Position numbers and translations under genes: made by a program. Below, one piece after another: positions 51,462 to 61,126 of a stretch of 64,000 nt of DNA. Origin of the DNA: Bacteroidota bacterium (GTDB taxonomy: Bacteria > Bacteroidota > Bacteroidia > Cytophagales > Cyclobacteriaceae). The stretch spans positions 62,001 through 126,000 of the forward strand of contig JACPVX010000037.1 in assembly GCA_016191555.1 (NCBI GenBank), in the 5' to 3' direction. Position 1 is the stretch's first letter. Each line of letters begins with the position of its first letter. Under the pieces are notes generated by a model. That model ran no database searches. It saw nothing but the letters and a program-made list of their open reading frames with translations, and was not told the DNA's origin.

Positions 51462-54062
51462 ATGGCAGGAGCAGGCGCAATGGACACCCCGTTAATGAAG
51501 CAATACAACGCTATCAAGGCGAAGTACCCAGGTGCTTTGTTGCTTTTTCGCGTGGGCGATTTTTACGAAACTTTTGGTGAGGATGCCATCAAAGCCAGCA
51601 AAGCGCTGGACATCACGCTCACCAAGCGCGGCAGTGGCTCTGCTTCTGAAATTGAATTAGCCGGATTTCCACACCACTCGCTGGACAACTATCTGCCTAA
51701 ACTCGTTCGAGCGGGTAACCGCGTAGCTATCTGCGATCAGCTCGAAGATCCTCGCTTCGTAAAAGGTATTGTGAAACGTGGCGTCACGGAATTGGTAACG
51801 CCAGGTGTTTCCTTCAACGACAATGTGCTGGAGAAAAAGCAGAATAACTTTCTGGCTTCTGTTCAAGTCACTAAAACGACTTGGGGCGGTTCGTTTTTAG
51901 ATATCAGCACAGGCGATTTTTACACCGCCCAAGGCACAGAAACATATATCAACAAACTCATCCAAAGTTTTAGCCCGGCAGAAATTCTTTTTTCAAAAAC
52001 ACAGCGCGAAAAGCTGGAAAATCAATTTGCCGAAGGCTACGCCACGTTTGCACTGGATGAATGGGTTTATGCCTTTGACTTTGCACACGAACGGCTGATC
52101 AACCAGTTTAAAACCAACTCACTGAAGGGCTTTGGTATTGATGGCATGAACGAAGCCATCATTGCAGCCGGAGCGATCTTACATTATCTCGAAGCCACCG
52201 AACATAAAGAGACCAATCACATTGCCACCATTTCCCGCATCGATGAAGAAAAATACGTTTGGCTTGATCGCTTTACCATTCGCAATTTAGAAATCGTACA
52301 TTCTTCCAACGAAGGCGGTGTGCCCTTGTTACAAGTGCTCGACCAAACCATCACGCCCATGGGCTCGCGTCAATTGCGCCAGTGGATGCTGCTTCCTTTA
52401 AAAGAAAAAGTCGCCATCGATGAGCGCTTGCAAACCGTGGCACACTTTTACAACTCCACCGAGTTAGCAGAAAGCGTGAGTGAACATCTGCATCAGATTG
52501 CCGATTTGGAACGGCTTATTTCGAAGGTGGCGGTGGGCCGTATCAACCCGCGCGAGTTGCAACAACTAAAACGTTCGCTGCAGGCGATTATTCCCATCAA
52601 AGATGTATTGGCCACAGCTGGCAAACCTGAGCTTACCAAGCTGAGCGATCAACTGCATCGCTGTGAATTTCTGCTTGAGAAAATTGAAAAAGAATTGAAG
52701 GAAGATGCACCCATGCTCATTCACATGGGTGGCATTATCAAAGAAGGAGTGAATGCAGAGTTGGATGAGTTACGCAGTATCGCTTTCGCGGGAAAGGATT
52801 ATTTGCTGCAAGTGCAGAAACGTGAGGTAGAACGCACGGGTATCAACTCGCTCAAGGTGTCGTACAACAAAGTGTTTGGCTATTACTTGGAAGTAAGCAA
52901 TGCGAACAAAGACAAAGTGCCGACCGATTGGATTCGTAAGCAGACGTTGGTGAATGCAGAGCGGTACATTACCGAAGAGTTGAAAGTGTACGAGGAGAAA
53001 ATTCTGACGGCCGAAGAAAAACTGGGCTCGATTGAACAGAAATTATTTTTGGAATTAGTACAGCACACGGCCGATTACATTTCGCAGATCCAGCAAAACG
53101 CCAAAGTAATTGCAGTGTTAGATTGCTTACTCTCGTTTGCGCTTACCGCGAAAGCGAATAAATATGCGCAACCGGAGATTAGCGAGTCAACCCGTTTGGC
53201 CATCAAAGCAGGTCGCCATCCCGTTATTGAAAAGCAGTTGCCTGTTGGCGAGAGCTATGTGCCCAACGATATTTATCTGGACACAGAAACGCAACAGATT
53301 CTCATTATCACCGGACCGAATATGGCGGGTAAGTCTGCATTGCTACGACAAACTGCATTGATTGTGTTGATGGCGCAGATGGGAAGTTTTGTTCCGGCCG
53401 AAGCTGCTACCATTGGCATTGTCGATAAAATTTTTACGCGTGTAGGTGCCAGCGACAACCTCTCTAGAGGCGAATCGACTTTTATGGTAGAGATGACGGA
53501 AACCGCCAGCATTTTAAATAATCTGAGCGATCGTAGTTTGATTTTGATGGATGAAATTGGCCGTGGCACGTCTACATACGATGGTGTTTCAATTGCGTGG
53601 GCGATTGTAGAGTACTTACATCAGCACAAAGAGTTTAAACCAAAAACATTGTTTGCCACACACTACCACGAACTCAATCAACTGGCAGAAGATTTTGTGC
53701 GTGTAAAAAATTTCAACGTCAGTGTGAAAGAGATTGGCGATAAAATCATTTTCATGCGCAAGCTGAAAGAAGGTGGCAGTGAGCATAGCTTCGGTATTCA
53801 CGTGGCCCAAATTGCAGGCATGCCCAACAAGGTGGTGCTACGTGCGAACGAAATTTTACAGTTCCTCGAAAAAGACAAACACAAAGACAAGCAACGTGAT
53901 TTTGCGGAATTACCCAAAGCAACACAGCAAATGAGCTTATTCGAAATAGACCCCAAGTCAAAAGCCATCCATGAAATGCTCAGCAAAATCGACATCAATA
54001 CCATTAGTCCTGTGGAGGCATTGCTTAAATTGAATGAGGTGTTGAGTGTTTTAAAGAAATAA
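51462..54062 (+). CDS. mutS: DNA mismatch repair protein MutS
   Basis: 866 residues, the usual MutS length. Mismatch-recognition Phe34-Tyr35-Glu36 (FYE) in the first domain, clamp and lever helices through the middle, and the ABC-type ATPase with Walker A TGPNMAGKS near residue 618, then GESTFMVEMTE, DEIGRGTSTYDG and FATHYHEL. A short C-terminal tail follows (KLNEVLSVLKK). It binds mismatched bases and starts repair with MutL. An alternative start is Met7. A small membrane protein gene follows after 11 bases. Confidence 0.97.
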   Translation: MAGAGAMDTPLMKQYNAIKAKYPGALLLFRVGDFYETFGEDAIKASKALDITLTKRGSGSASEIELAGFPHHSLDNYLPKLVRAGNRVAICDQLEDPRFVKGIVKRGVTELVTPGVSFNDNVLEKKQNNFLASVQVTKTTWGGSFLDISTGDFYTAQGTETYINKLIQSFSPAEILFSKTQREKLENQFAEGYATFALDEWVYAFDFAHERLINQFKTNSLKGFGIDGMNEAIIAAGAILHYLEATEHKETNHIATISRIDEEKYVWLDRFTIRNLEIVHSSNEGGVPLLQVLDQTITPMGSRQLRQWMLLPLKEKVAIDERLQTVAHFYNSTELAESVSEHLHQIADLERLISKVAVGRINPRELQQLKRSLQAIIPIKDVLATAGKPELTKLSDQLHRCEFLLEKIEKELKEDAPMLIHMGGIIKEGVNAELDELRSIAFAGKDYLLQVQKREVERTGINSLKVSYNKVFGYYLEVSNANKDKVPTDWIRKQTLVNAERYITEELKVYEEKILTAEEKLGSIEQKLFLELVQHTADYISQIQQNAKVIAVLDCLLSFALTAKANKYAQPEISESTRLAIKAGRHPVIEKQLPVGESYVPNDIYLDTETQQILIITGPNMAGKSALLRQTALIVLMAQMGSFVPAEAATIGIVDKIFTRVGASDNLSRGESTFMVEMTETASILNNLSDRSLILMDEIGRGTSTYDGVSIAWAIVEYLHQHKEFKPKTLFATHYHELNQLAEDFVRVKNFNVSVKEIGDKIIFMRKLKEGGSEHSFGIHVAQIAGMPNKVVLRANEILQFLEKDKHKDKQRDFAELPKATQQMSLFEIDPKSKAIHEMLSKIDINTISPVEALLKLNEVLSVLKK

Positions 54063-54073
54063 ATTCTCTAACA

Positions 54074-54586
54074 ATGAAAAAATCCTCCCTCAAACTTGAT
54101 CTGGTTATCGCCCTAATGGCATTGGTAATTGGTATTGGCACCATGGCGGTGTACATCTATCAGGCGCGCATTATGAGCAAGCAACAGCACGCTTCTGTGT
54201 GGCCTTTTTTGGAAGTGTCCATTTCACAAGGACAACTAGGCACTTATATCAGCGTAGAGAATAAGGGCGTTGGCCCTGCTATTGTAAAGTCAACTAAAAT
54301 TCAAGTGGACAGCATGACGTACCAGGAAAATCAAATCGATGAAATCATTCTTAAAATAGTGGGTAAACCGTTGGCTCATCATTACACCACCGTTGCCAAC
54401 CGCGTCATGAAATCCGGAGAGGCGATACGAATGTTTCATATAGAAAATCTGGAAGAAGCCGCTCTGTTGGATAGCGCGATGGCAAAGCACATGCTTCGAT
54501 TAAGTATTAGCTATTGCTCCATCTATGACGAGTGCTGGACAGTTTCTGGAAATAAATTAACTCCCTGCGAAAATTGTGAGGAGTGA
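54074..54586 (+). CDS. Hypothetical single-pass membrane protein
   Basis: 170 residues: one membrane helix (about 8-28, LVIALMALVIGIGTMAVYIYQA) and a periplasmic beta-rich domain (ASVWPFLEVSISQGQLGTYISVENKGVGPAIVKSTKIQVD) with a CSIYDEC pair and a final CENC. Family not recognised. It follows mutS by 11 bases and may share its transcript, though a functional link is unlikely. Confidence 0.6.
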   Translation: MKKSSLKLDLVIALMALVIGIGTMAVYIYQARIMSKQQHASVWPFLEVSISQGQLGTYISVENKGVGPAIVKSTKIQVDSMTYQENQIDEIILKIVGKPLAHHYTTVANRVMKSGEAIRMFHIENLEEAALLDSAMAKHMLRLSISYCSIYDECWTVSGNKLTPCENCEE

Positions 54587-54761
54587 TTTCACCGTTTGCA
54601 TCTTTGGATAATTTGGATTGCTGTTTAGCTTTCCAGCGAAAACAGTTTCTGCCGTTCAACATCTTCTTTACAAATTACTCGTCATGACCACTTGTTACAA
54701 CTCGTGACAAACCATTGGGTTACGTTTGTGTTCTTTCTTGCGAACAAAAACATAACCATCT

Positions 54762-55112
54762 ATGAACCAAAAAACCTTTGTACTTCTCGCAATCTCCAGC
54801 CTCTTTTCGGCTTGTAGCTCCGTTTTTTCTGTGACTAGTATCGCTGCCAATGAAAGCTTTGTGTTGGGAAACAATGCTCACGGATACTTTAATGTCAAGC
54901 TCAAGAATCTTTCTGCACATCCCATAACGGTGTATCAGAAGACCCTTACTGATAGTATCCATTCATTTTCAGTAATCAAGTCAAAAGAAACGGTGCACGT
55001 CTATGCCGATAAAAACACGGCACTGATTATTGAAAACAAATCCGAGGACCCAGCAAGTGTAAAACTGGATTTGGGCGGAGATGTTAAATTATCCATGGGC
55101 TATAAAAACTAA
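54762..55112 (+). CDS. Small lipoprotein
   Basis: 116 residues with a signal peptide and lipobox-like SACS (about residue 18). The mature part is one beta-rich domain (HGYFNVKLKNLSAHPITVYQKTLT, VHVYADKNTALIIENKSEDPASVKLDLGGDVKLS). Family not recognised. It is followed 19 bases later by another small secreted protein of similar size and composition. Confidence 0.6.
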   Translation: MNQKTFVLLAISSLFSACSSVFSVTSIAANESFVLGNNAHGYFNVKLKNLSAHPITVYQKTLTDSIHSFSVIKSKETVHVYADKNTALIIENKSEDPASVKLDLGGDVKLSMGYKN

Positions 55113-55131
55113 ACTTAAACTAAATTATATA

Positions 55132-55470
55132 ATGAAAACTAAATCATTCTTCACACTGATCTTAATCTTTGCTGTTATAGCATGCTACTCACAAAGTACT
55201 GAACCAATTAAATTCAAGATTAAGAACACCTCCATTCTCCCTAAGAAAGTAACACTCATTTCCTATACACCTGGGGATAACGGAAATGGAACTCAGGGCT
55301 ATTGGATATGGCCGGGTGGCACGAAAGAACTGTCTTTTAAGGTTGGGACAAAACTTTTTCTTGCCAACCAAAAGGAAGTAAACACTGTTATGAGTGGTAA
55401 CAGCATTGAAAATGGGAAGCCGTATTTAATTGTAAAAAAGGAAGACCAGGATAAAACCTTTATACTTTAA
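55132..55470 (+). CDS. Small secreted protein
   Basis: 112 residues from ATG 55132 with a signal peptide ending ACYSQ. The mature part, KFKIKNTSILPKKVTLISYTPGDN followed by YWIWPGGTKELSFKVG, resembles an Ig-like fold in layout. Family not recognised. It is likely co-transcribed with the lipoprotein gene upstream, and its last bases overlap the stop of the gene at 55460. Confidence 0.55.
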   Translation: MKTKSFFTLILIFAVIACYSQSTEPIKFKIKNTSILPKKVTLISYTPGDNGNGTQGYWIWPGGTKELSFKVGTKLFLANQKEVNTVMSGNSIENGKPYLIVKKEDQDKTFIL

Positions 55471-55672
55471 CGCCCAACAACCGGAAGGGCAACATCAAAA
55501 TAGTGCCGATTAACTTAAACACCGCTTCGAGGGTAAAACCAACAATGCGAAAGGGCAGTAGAAGAAGCCAGATCAGTGGAAAGAAAATCAATATGAAAAG
55601 CGCCAGTGGCCAGCAAAGCACAAAAAGCAAACACCAAAGCACGAGAGTAAGTAGCGTTTTCATCTGGTTCAA
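55460..55672 (-). CDS. Small membrane protein
   Basis: 70 residues, very hydrophobic (MKTLLTLVLWCLLFVLCWPLALFILIFFPLIWLLLLPF) with two or three helices. Resembles small membrane proteins annotated as conserved hypotheticals in Bacteroidota. The ATG at 55672 could be replaced by Met4. Convergent with the gene at 55132. Confidence 0.55.
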   Translation of the reverse strand: MNQMKTLLTLVLWCLLFVLCWPLALFILIFFPLIWLLLLPFRIVGFTLEAVFKLIGTILMLPFRLLGVKV

Positions 55673-55683
55673 TTTTTAATCAG

Positions 55684-55716
55684 AGGTGTCAGACACATTC
55701 AACGTGTTTGGCACCT
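55684..55716. repeat. REP-like hairpin
   Basis: AGGTGTCAGACAC and GTGTTTGGCACCT form a 13-base stem with two mismatches around a seven-base loop. The GGTGTCAGACAC core is that of many bacterial REP hairpins. A decayed relative, GGTGCCAGACAT, lies at 55933-55944. The region 55673-55979 has no gene: it holds this hairpin, the repeat at 55836 and the decayed copy. Confidence 0.55.
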
Positions 55717-55835
55717 AGGTCAATTACTTGCAAAATAGCTGCCAATAATTAAATCCATTATTTCAATGCGCTGTGCACCTATTCCTTTGGGATGTGTTGC
55801 AGTTTTGAACAGTGCAGTGCACAGAATGGAACATC

Positions 55836-55886
55836 CTGACGCTTCGATTAGTATTCGATATACTGACGCTTCGGTCAGTATCCAAT
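55836..55886. repeat. Tandem repeat with perfect hairpin
   Basis: Two units 27 bases apart: CTGACGCTTCGATTAGTATT and CTGACGCTTCGGTCAGTATC, each followed by C(G/A)AT. The second contains the perfect stem ATACTGAC / GTCAGTAT with loop GCTTCG; in the first the stem has decayed. Confidence 0.55.
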
Positions 55887-55979
55887 AAAATTACCTGAAT
55901 GACATTTTTGGGATTAACTTGCTTTCGTAAATGGTGCCAGACATATTGAAAATGTTACGACACTTAAATTGCAATACCC

Positions 55980-56978
55980 ATGAACAAAACCATTCGCTGG
56001 GGCATACTCGGCTGCGGAAAGATTGCCCGAAAATTTGCCAGCGATTTAGCGCTGGTGAAGCAAGCGGAGTTGTATGCAGTAGCTGCCCGCTCAACTGAAA
56101 CCGCCTCATCTTTTGCGGAAGAATTCCGCGCGACAAAAGCATACCCCTCGTATCAAGAATTAGTAGCCGACAAGGATGTTGATGTTATTTACATTGCTAC
56201 ACCGCATGCACTACATTACGAGCATGTCATGCTCTGCCTGCAACACAAAAAAGCTGTGCTTTGCGAAAAAGCGTTTGCCATGAATGCATCACAAGCAAAG
56301 GAAATGATTGCCTTGGCGCGATCACAAAATCTGTTTTTGATGGAAGCATTTTGGACGCGGTTTCTGCCGCATTATGTAAAAGTGAAAGAACTCATTCGCG
56401 AACAGAAAATTGGGACAATTCAATATGTTCACGCAGAGTTTGGATTTAAACCATCAGAACCTATTGCGCCTCGAATCTATGATCTCAATTTAGGAGGAGG
56501 TTCGCTACTCGATATCGGTGTTTATCCTATTTTTCTGGCGTTGGATTTATTGGGCGCTCCTGATGAAATTTTCGCCAATGGATTTTTCGCTTCCACCGGT
56601 GCGGATGAACAATGTGCGATGCAATTTCGCTATCGCCATGGTGCCACCGCTCAACTATTTTCCAGCTTTCAATCAAACCTTGCCACCGGAGCTGATATTG
56701 TGGGAGACCGAGGAAGATTACGGCTCACACATCGCTTTCATGGCCCCACTACGGAACTCGAGTTTTACCCATCCACGGTCGACACACGAGAAGTAATTCC
56801 GTTTGAATCAGCAAAAGGTTTTGGTTATGAATATGAGGCACAACATGTAACGGATTGTTTGTTGAACAGTCTCACAGAAAGCCCGCTCCGGAAATTAGAT
56901 GATACACTTTTGCTAATGGAAACACTCGATCGCATCCGCGAAAAAATAGAGCTCCACTATCCGGCCGACAGCGCATAA
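55980..56978 (+). CDS. Gfo/Idh/MocA family oxidoreductase
   Basis: 332 residues. N-terminal Rossmann fold (GILGCGKIARKFA at about 8-20, YIATPHALHYEHV) and the catalytic EKAF motif (residues about 95-98), then the C-terminal alpha/beta domain (GGGSLLDIGVYPIFLALDLLG). NAD(P)-dependent, typically acting on sugars or cyclitols; closest in look to trans-dihydrodiol dehydrogenase-like members. A terminator follows directly. Confidence 0.9.
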   Translation: MNKTIRWGILGCGKIARKFASDLALVKQAELYAVAARSTETASSFAEEFRATKAYPSYQELVADKDVDVIYIATPHALHYEHVMLCLQHKKAVLCEKAFAMNASQAKEMIALARSQNLFLMEAFWTRFLPHYVKVKELIREQKIGTIQYVHAEFGFKPSEPIAPRIYDLNLGGGSLLDIGVYPIFLALDLLGAPDEIFANGFFASTGADEQCAMQFRYRHGATAQLFSSFQSNLATGADIVGDRGRLRLTHRFHGPTTELEFYPSTVDTREVIPFESAKGFGYEYEAQHVTDCLLNSLTESPLRKLDDTLLLMETLDRIREKIELHYPADSA

Positions 56979-57009
56979 AAAAACCCGGGCGATTACGCTC
57001 GGGTTTTTT
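56978..57009. terminator. Bidirectional rho-independent terminator
   Basis: 14-base stem AAAAAACCCGGGCG / CGCTCGGGTTTTTT (one wobble) with loop ATTA, between two converging genes. Confidence 0.88.
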
Positions 57010-57031
57010 GTTAATAATAATACGCAACCTA

Positions 57032-60000
57032 CTAAGGCTCTCTCTTGAACTCTTCAAAGGTTTTAAGAATGAGCGGTTGCAAAGCTCCATCTTTTGATTT
57101 GAAGCCGGTGATCTTTGGTAAGTTTTTATCCTTGATCTTTTTGAACTCGGCCTTGCTTTCGGTAAAGCGAGATTCAATGGCTTCTAAGTTTGAAAGCTCG
57201 GCTTGATTTGGCTTATAATAACTATCAGCCACTTTCGCGTAAAGTTCTGCCATCTTCTCACGCAATTGAGGTTCGGCAGCGCCTACATAATTGTCTCCTT
57301 TCGTTACAACTAATTTTTCTTTCAAACCATTCAGGTCTTTAATAAAAGGCTCAGCAATCTTCTTGCCTTGCGCATTTGCCACCTTTACTTCTTCAGAAAT
57401 TTTAATGTACTCATCCAGCGTGTAAACCATGTATGCCAATTCTTCGGCCATGTTAAACAACTTTTTGGTTGCTTCTTCTTGCGCTTTGCGATCAGCCAAA
57501 GAAACCTCCGATTTCGGATCGTATTGTACAACCAAATCATTGGTGTAGGTTTCCTTTCCTTTCTGAATAATTACTTTATAAGTTCCAGCGGGCACACGAG
57601 GCGATGTGAATCCACCAAACGCAAATGTTTTGGCGGCCGCCATCTTAGGTGGCTTAGTGTTGTAATTCCACTCTACTACGTTGATACCTTTTGATTTGCC
57701 TGGACCTAATTCAGTAATTTTATTTCCATTGGCATCCTGAATTTCTAATGACATTTTACCAAGTGTGTGGCGTTTTTTCAAGTAGTACATAATCTTGGCT
57801 GCACGACTTGGGTTTTCACCTACAAATTGGGTTTCAGTACTACCACCACCAAAGCCATTCGATTCAGAAATTGAAGTTGGCTTCATGGTAAAGAAGTGAA
57901 GATCTTTATTCATGTTTTCTTCAGTGAGTTGACGTAACGGGCTGATGTCATCCAAAATGATGATACCTCTTCCGTGGGTAGCCACCACTAAATCGTTGGT
58001 CTTCTTATGCAACTCAATGAAGTGAACATTAGCAGCAGGCATGTTGTTGGTAAACTTGTACCAGTTTTTGCCTCCGTTTAAAGTAATGTACAAACCAAAC
58101 TCAGTTCCTAAGAACAACAAGTTTTCGTTTTCATAATCTTCTTGAATGTTGCGCGCAAAACCATAAATCTCAGGTGTTACGATTGACTTCCACGTAGCAC
58201 CAAAGTCAGTTGTCTTGTACACATAAGTGTTCTTGTCTCCGGTTTGATATCCCGTGAAAACGGCATAGGCATTTCCTTTACCAAATACACTGGCTTCAAT
58301 ATGATACACCAAAGTGTTTTTAGGAAGACCCGGCACATTGGCTACCACGTTGGTCCACGTCTTGCCTCCATCTTTTGTGATTTGCAAATTACCATCATCA
58401 GTACCCGCCCACACAATGTTTTCATCCAAAGGTGATTCTGCGATGGTGAATACTGTGCAATGATTTTCTGCACCTGAGTTATCACGTGAAAGTCCACCTG
58501 AGTCTTCTTGATTTTGTTTGCTTGGATCGTTGGTGGTTAGATCGGGTGAAATTTTCACCCAAGTCTCGCCCATGTCCTCAGAGCGATGCACAAATTGGCT
58601 ACCCATGTAAAAACGATCAGGCTTGTGCGCACTGATGGCCATCGCAGCATTCCAGTTGAAGCGAAGCTTTGGATCACCCTTTCCCGCTAACGGCTGAACT
58701 GTTTTAGCCTGGTCTTTGGCCACATCAAAACGCCAAACGTTTTCGGCACCTTGCATCTCCGAGTAAATCAACTTTTTAGTAGGATGCGCATATACGCGGT
58801 AACCATCACCTACACCAACGCGCTTCCAATCGCGAGCCTCTACACCACCGGGTGATTGCGAAGGACCAAACCAGCAACCATTGTCTTGCAGTCCACCGTA
58901 TACGTTGTAAGGCTCTTCGTTATCCACACTTACGTGATAGAATTGACATACCGGCATGTTTTCCACCATCTCTAAAGTGGTTCCACCATCCCATGAGCGA
59001 TAAATACCTCCATCGGTAGCGGCAAACATCCTGTCAGAATTTTTAATGTCAAATACAATGTCATGCACATCTGAGTGATTAGGCCCAAGGTTTTTAAAAG
59101 TTTTGCCACCATCACGTGAGATGGAGCCAAGTAAACCTGCTTTCACTACTACATCCGGATTGCGAGGATCTACTTCAATGCGTGAGAAATAAAACGGACG
59201 AACCACAATTCCGAAATCATTATTCAATTGCTTCCAGCTTGCACCCGCATCATCGCTTCTATATAAACCTTTGTCTTTATCTTCTTTGGATTCAATGACA
59301 GTATAAAGAATGTTTGTATTGGATGGAGCAACGGCAATAGCCAAGCGACCGAGCGCTCCTTTGGGGAAGCCATTGTGAATTTTTGCGAATGTCTTACCAC
59401 CATCAGTTGATTTGTACAATGCACTGCTCTCTCCACCCGAGCTAAACGACCAAGGCTGTCTTCTGAATTCCCAGAAACTTGCGTAGACGATATTTGGATC
59501 TTTCGGATCGAGCGTCAAATCGCTGCAACCCGTTTTTTGATTGACATAGAGAATTTTGTTCCAGGTTGCACCACCATCTGTTGTTTTGTAGAGGCCGCGC
59601 TCTTCGCTGTCATTCCAAAGTGGTCCGAGTACCGCCACATAAATTTCGTTGGGATTTTTAGGATTTACCTGAACACCAGCAATGCGCTCCGATTTCTCGA
59701 AACCTATTTTTTTCCAGTTGGTTCCGCCATCAACAGTTTTATACAAACCATCACCAACGGAAACACTATTGCGAGTCCATGTTTCTCCGGTGCCCACCCA
59801 GATCACATTGTCAGGATTGGATGGATCGATTTCTACAGCACCAATCGATTGGCAGTAGTCGTCAAAAATAGGATTGAACGTAGCGCCACCATTGCTACTT
59901 TTCCATACACCGCCACCGGCAGTGCCTGCAAAAATCACACGATCATTGGTAGGGTGAAGTTCGATGTCAGTAATACGGCCGCTCATCAATGCGGGGCCGA

Positions 60001-60115
60001 TGTGTCGGGCTCTTAAATCGCCAAACAATTCTTTGCCTTTCGTAACTGCATCCTGACTAAATGCAGAGGAAACGCTCAGAAAAAGAGAAGCGACAATCAG
60101 ATAGTGTTTCTTCAT
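57032..60115 (-). CDS. Large secreted Asp-box beta-propeller (VPS10/sortilin-like)
   Basis: 1027 residues with signal peptide (about 1-20). Many Asp-box/BNR repeats (GLYKTVDGGTNWKKI, GLYKTTDGGATWNKI, ALYKSTDGGKTF, LYRSDDAGASW, QITKDGGKTWTN) form two seven- or ten-bladed propellers like sortilin VPS10 and xyloglucanase-type domains. A C-terminal beta domain (FGGFTSPRVPAGTYKVIIQKG) and a helical end follow. Annotators often call the family glycosyl hydrolase, but catalytic acids cannot be confirmed from these motifs. Secreted or surface-bound. Confidence 0.82.
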   Translation of the reverse strand: MKKHYLIVASLFLSVSSAFSQDAVTKGKELFGDLRARHIGPALMSGRITDIELHPTNDRVIFAGTAGGGVWKSSNGGATFNPIFDDYCQSIGAVEIDPSNPDNVIWVGTGETWTRNSVSVGDGLYKTVDGGTNWKKIGFEKSERIAGVQVNPKNPNEIYVAVLGPLWNDSEERGLYKTTDGGATWNKILYVNQKTGCSDLTLDPKDPNIVYASFWEFRRQPWSFSSGGESSALYKSTDGGKTFAKIHNGFPKGALGRLAIAVAPSNTNILYTVIESKEDKDKGLYRSDDAGASWKQLNNDFGIVVRPFYFSRIEVDPRNPDVVVKAGLLGSISRDGGKTFKNLGPNHSDVHDIVFDIKNSDRMFAATDGGIYRSWDGGTTLEMVENMPVCQFYHVSVDNEEPYNVYGGLQDNGCWFGPSQSPGGVEARDWKRVGVGDGYRVYAHPTKKLIYSEMQGAENVWRFDVAKDQAKTVQPLAGKGDPKLRFNWNAAMAISAHKPDRFYMGSQFVHRSEDMGETWVKISPDLTTNDPSKQNQEDSGGLSRDNSGAENHCTVFTIAESPLDENIVWAGTDDGNLQITKDGGKTWTNVVANVPGLPKNTLVYHIEASVFGKGNAYAVFTGYQTGDKNTYVYKTTDFGATWKSIVTPEIYGFARNIQEDYENENLLFLGTEFGLYITLNGGKNWYKFTNNMPAANVHFIELHKKTNDLVVATHGRGIIILDDISPLRQLTEENMNKDLHFFTMKPTSISESNGFGGGSTETQFVGENPSRAAKIMYYLKKRHTLGKMSLEIQDANGNKITELGPGKSKGINVVEWNYNTKPPKMAAAKTFAFGGFTSPRVPAGTYKVIIQKGKETYTNDLVVQYDPKSEVSLADRKAQEEATKKLFNMAEELAYMVYTLDEYIKISEEVKVANAQGKKIAEPFIKDLNGLKEKLVVTKGDNYVGAAEPQLREKMAELYAKVADSYYKPNQAELSNLEAIESRFTESKAEFKKIKDKNLPKITGFKSKDGALQPLILKTFEEFKREP

Positions 60116-60150
60116 GTTTCGTATTTTAAATTGAATGAACTCGGTATAAA

Positions 60151-60186
60151 AAAAGAATACTTCAAGGGTTGTTGAAGTATTCTTTT
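60151..60186 (-). terminator. Rho-independent terminator of the LolA-like gene
   Basis: Perfect 15-base stem AAAAGAATACTTCAA / TTGAAGTATTCTTTT with a six-base loop, 15 bases past the stop at 60202. Confidence 0.88.
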
Positions 60187-60201
60187 ATGCTGCTGTTTTG
60201 A

Positions 60202-60951
60202 TTAGTTACCTTCTGGGTAAGTGAAAAGTTTATCGTCCACTTTTGGATTTACTTCTACACTAGTTATCGTGAGGGGTTGGCTTCCTCCGCCCTTTACGCC
60301 TTGAGCCATAGAGAAGGGAACCAATAGACCTCCTGCATCTTGATAATCGCTCATTTTATTTTGTGCGATTTGACCTTTGGCAGGGCCTGACTTTATTTCA
60401 GATTCTGACATCAGCGGAACGAAATTTTCTGCATCAAAATAGTAGAATACTACATTGTCAGTTTCTACTCCATCCACCTTAATTGGCTTTTTGGTTAGCT
60501 TGATTTTGAATGTCTCAGTTCCATCCACTGTTTCTTTACCAAGTAATTCTACTTTGTAACCTTTTTCCTTGTAATTCAAAAATGGATCTGGAAACTCGCC
60601 AATTTCTTTTTTGAAATTTTCAGTTGCCTCGGCATCGCTCTTTTCAGCTTTCATATTCATGAAGTTGTGCGACCAAAGGGTTTTGCCATCATACACACCT
60701 TGCATAACATCTTTGCCTTGAAAAGTAATTTTAGTTGCTTGGCGACCGTCTTTCAACTGAATAATCTCTAATGGTATTTCCATACCACCCTGATTCACCT
60801 TTGCAGACATTTTAAAGCCTTGCACTGCCTTCCATTTTGCTATACCACCTGTATTCTCAAAATACTTGGCAATAATTTCATCTGCCGTTTGAGCCTGCAC
60901 CATTAAAGCGCTCGCAAATGCGATGACTGAAAAAATCAATTTACGTTTCAT
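60202..60951 (-). CDS. LolA-like outer-membrane lipoprotein-sorting family protein
   Basis: 249 residues with signal peptide ending VQAQ. The region QTADEIIAKYFENTGGIAKWKAVQGFKMSAKVNQGG and DVMQGVYDGKTLWSHNFMN, then VFYYFDAENFVPLMSESEIKSG, matches the half-barrel of LolA/LppX-type proteins in Bacteroidota. These bind lipids or lipoproteins in the periplasm. It is not near lol genes and probably has a separate lipid-binding role. Confidence 0.75.
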   Translation of the reverse strand: MKRKLIFSVIAFASALMVQAQTADEIIAKYFENTGGIAKWKAVQGFKMSAKVNQGGMEIPLEIIQLKDGRQATKITFQGKDVMQGVYDGKTLWSHNFMNMKAEKSDAEATENFKKEIGEFPDPFLNYKEKGYKVELLGKETVDGTETFKIKLTKKPIKVDGVETDNVVFYYFDAENFVPLMSESEIKSGPAKGQIAQNKMSDYQDAGGLLVPFSMAQGVKGGGSQPLTITSVEVNPKVDDKLFTYPEGN

Positions 60952-61074
60952 GTGTTTGGGTTAAAGTTGTTGTTTTTGATTTGGATATTGAGACGTTTAA
61001 GCCTGCAATTAGTTGCAGCTATAGGTCTAAAATTACAGTTTAATTTCTGTTGATCACAAGGTAAAGTGAACCAA

Positions 61075-61107
61075 TTGACCTGATTTGACCTTACTTGATT
61101 ACTTTTA
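61075..61107 (+). promoter_or_regulatory. Promoter of dsbD
   Basis: TTG (61075-61077), a 22-base spacer, then TACTTTTA (61100-61107), one base from TAnnTTTG. Transcription would start near 61114, so the first in-frame ATG at 61085 is not the real start. Confidence 0.4.
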
Positions 61108-61126
61108 CCGTTTAATTGTGGACAAG

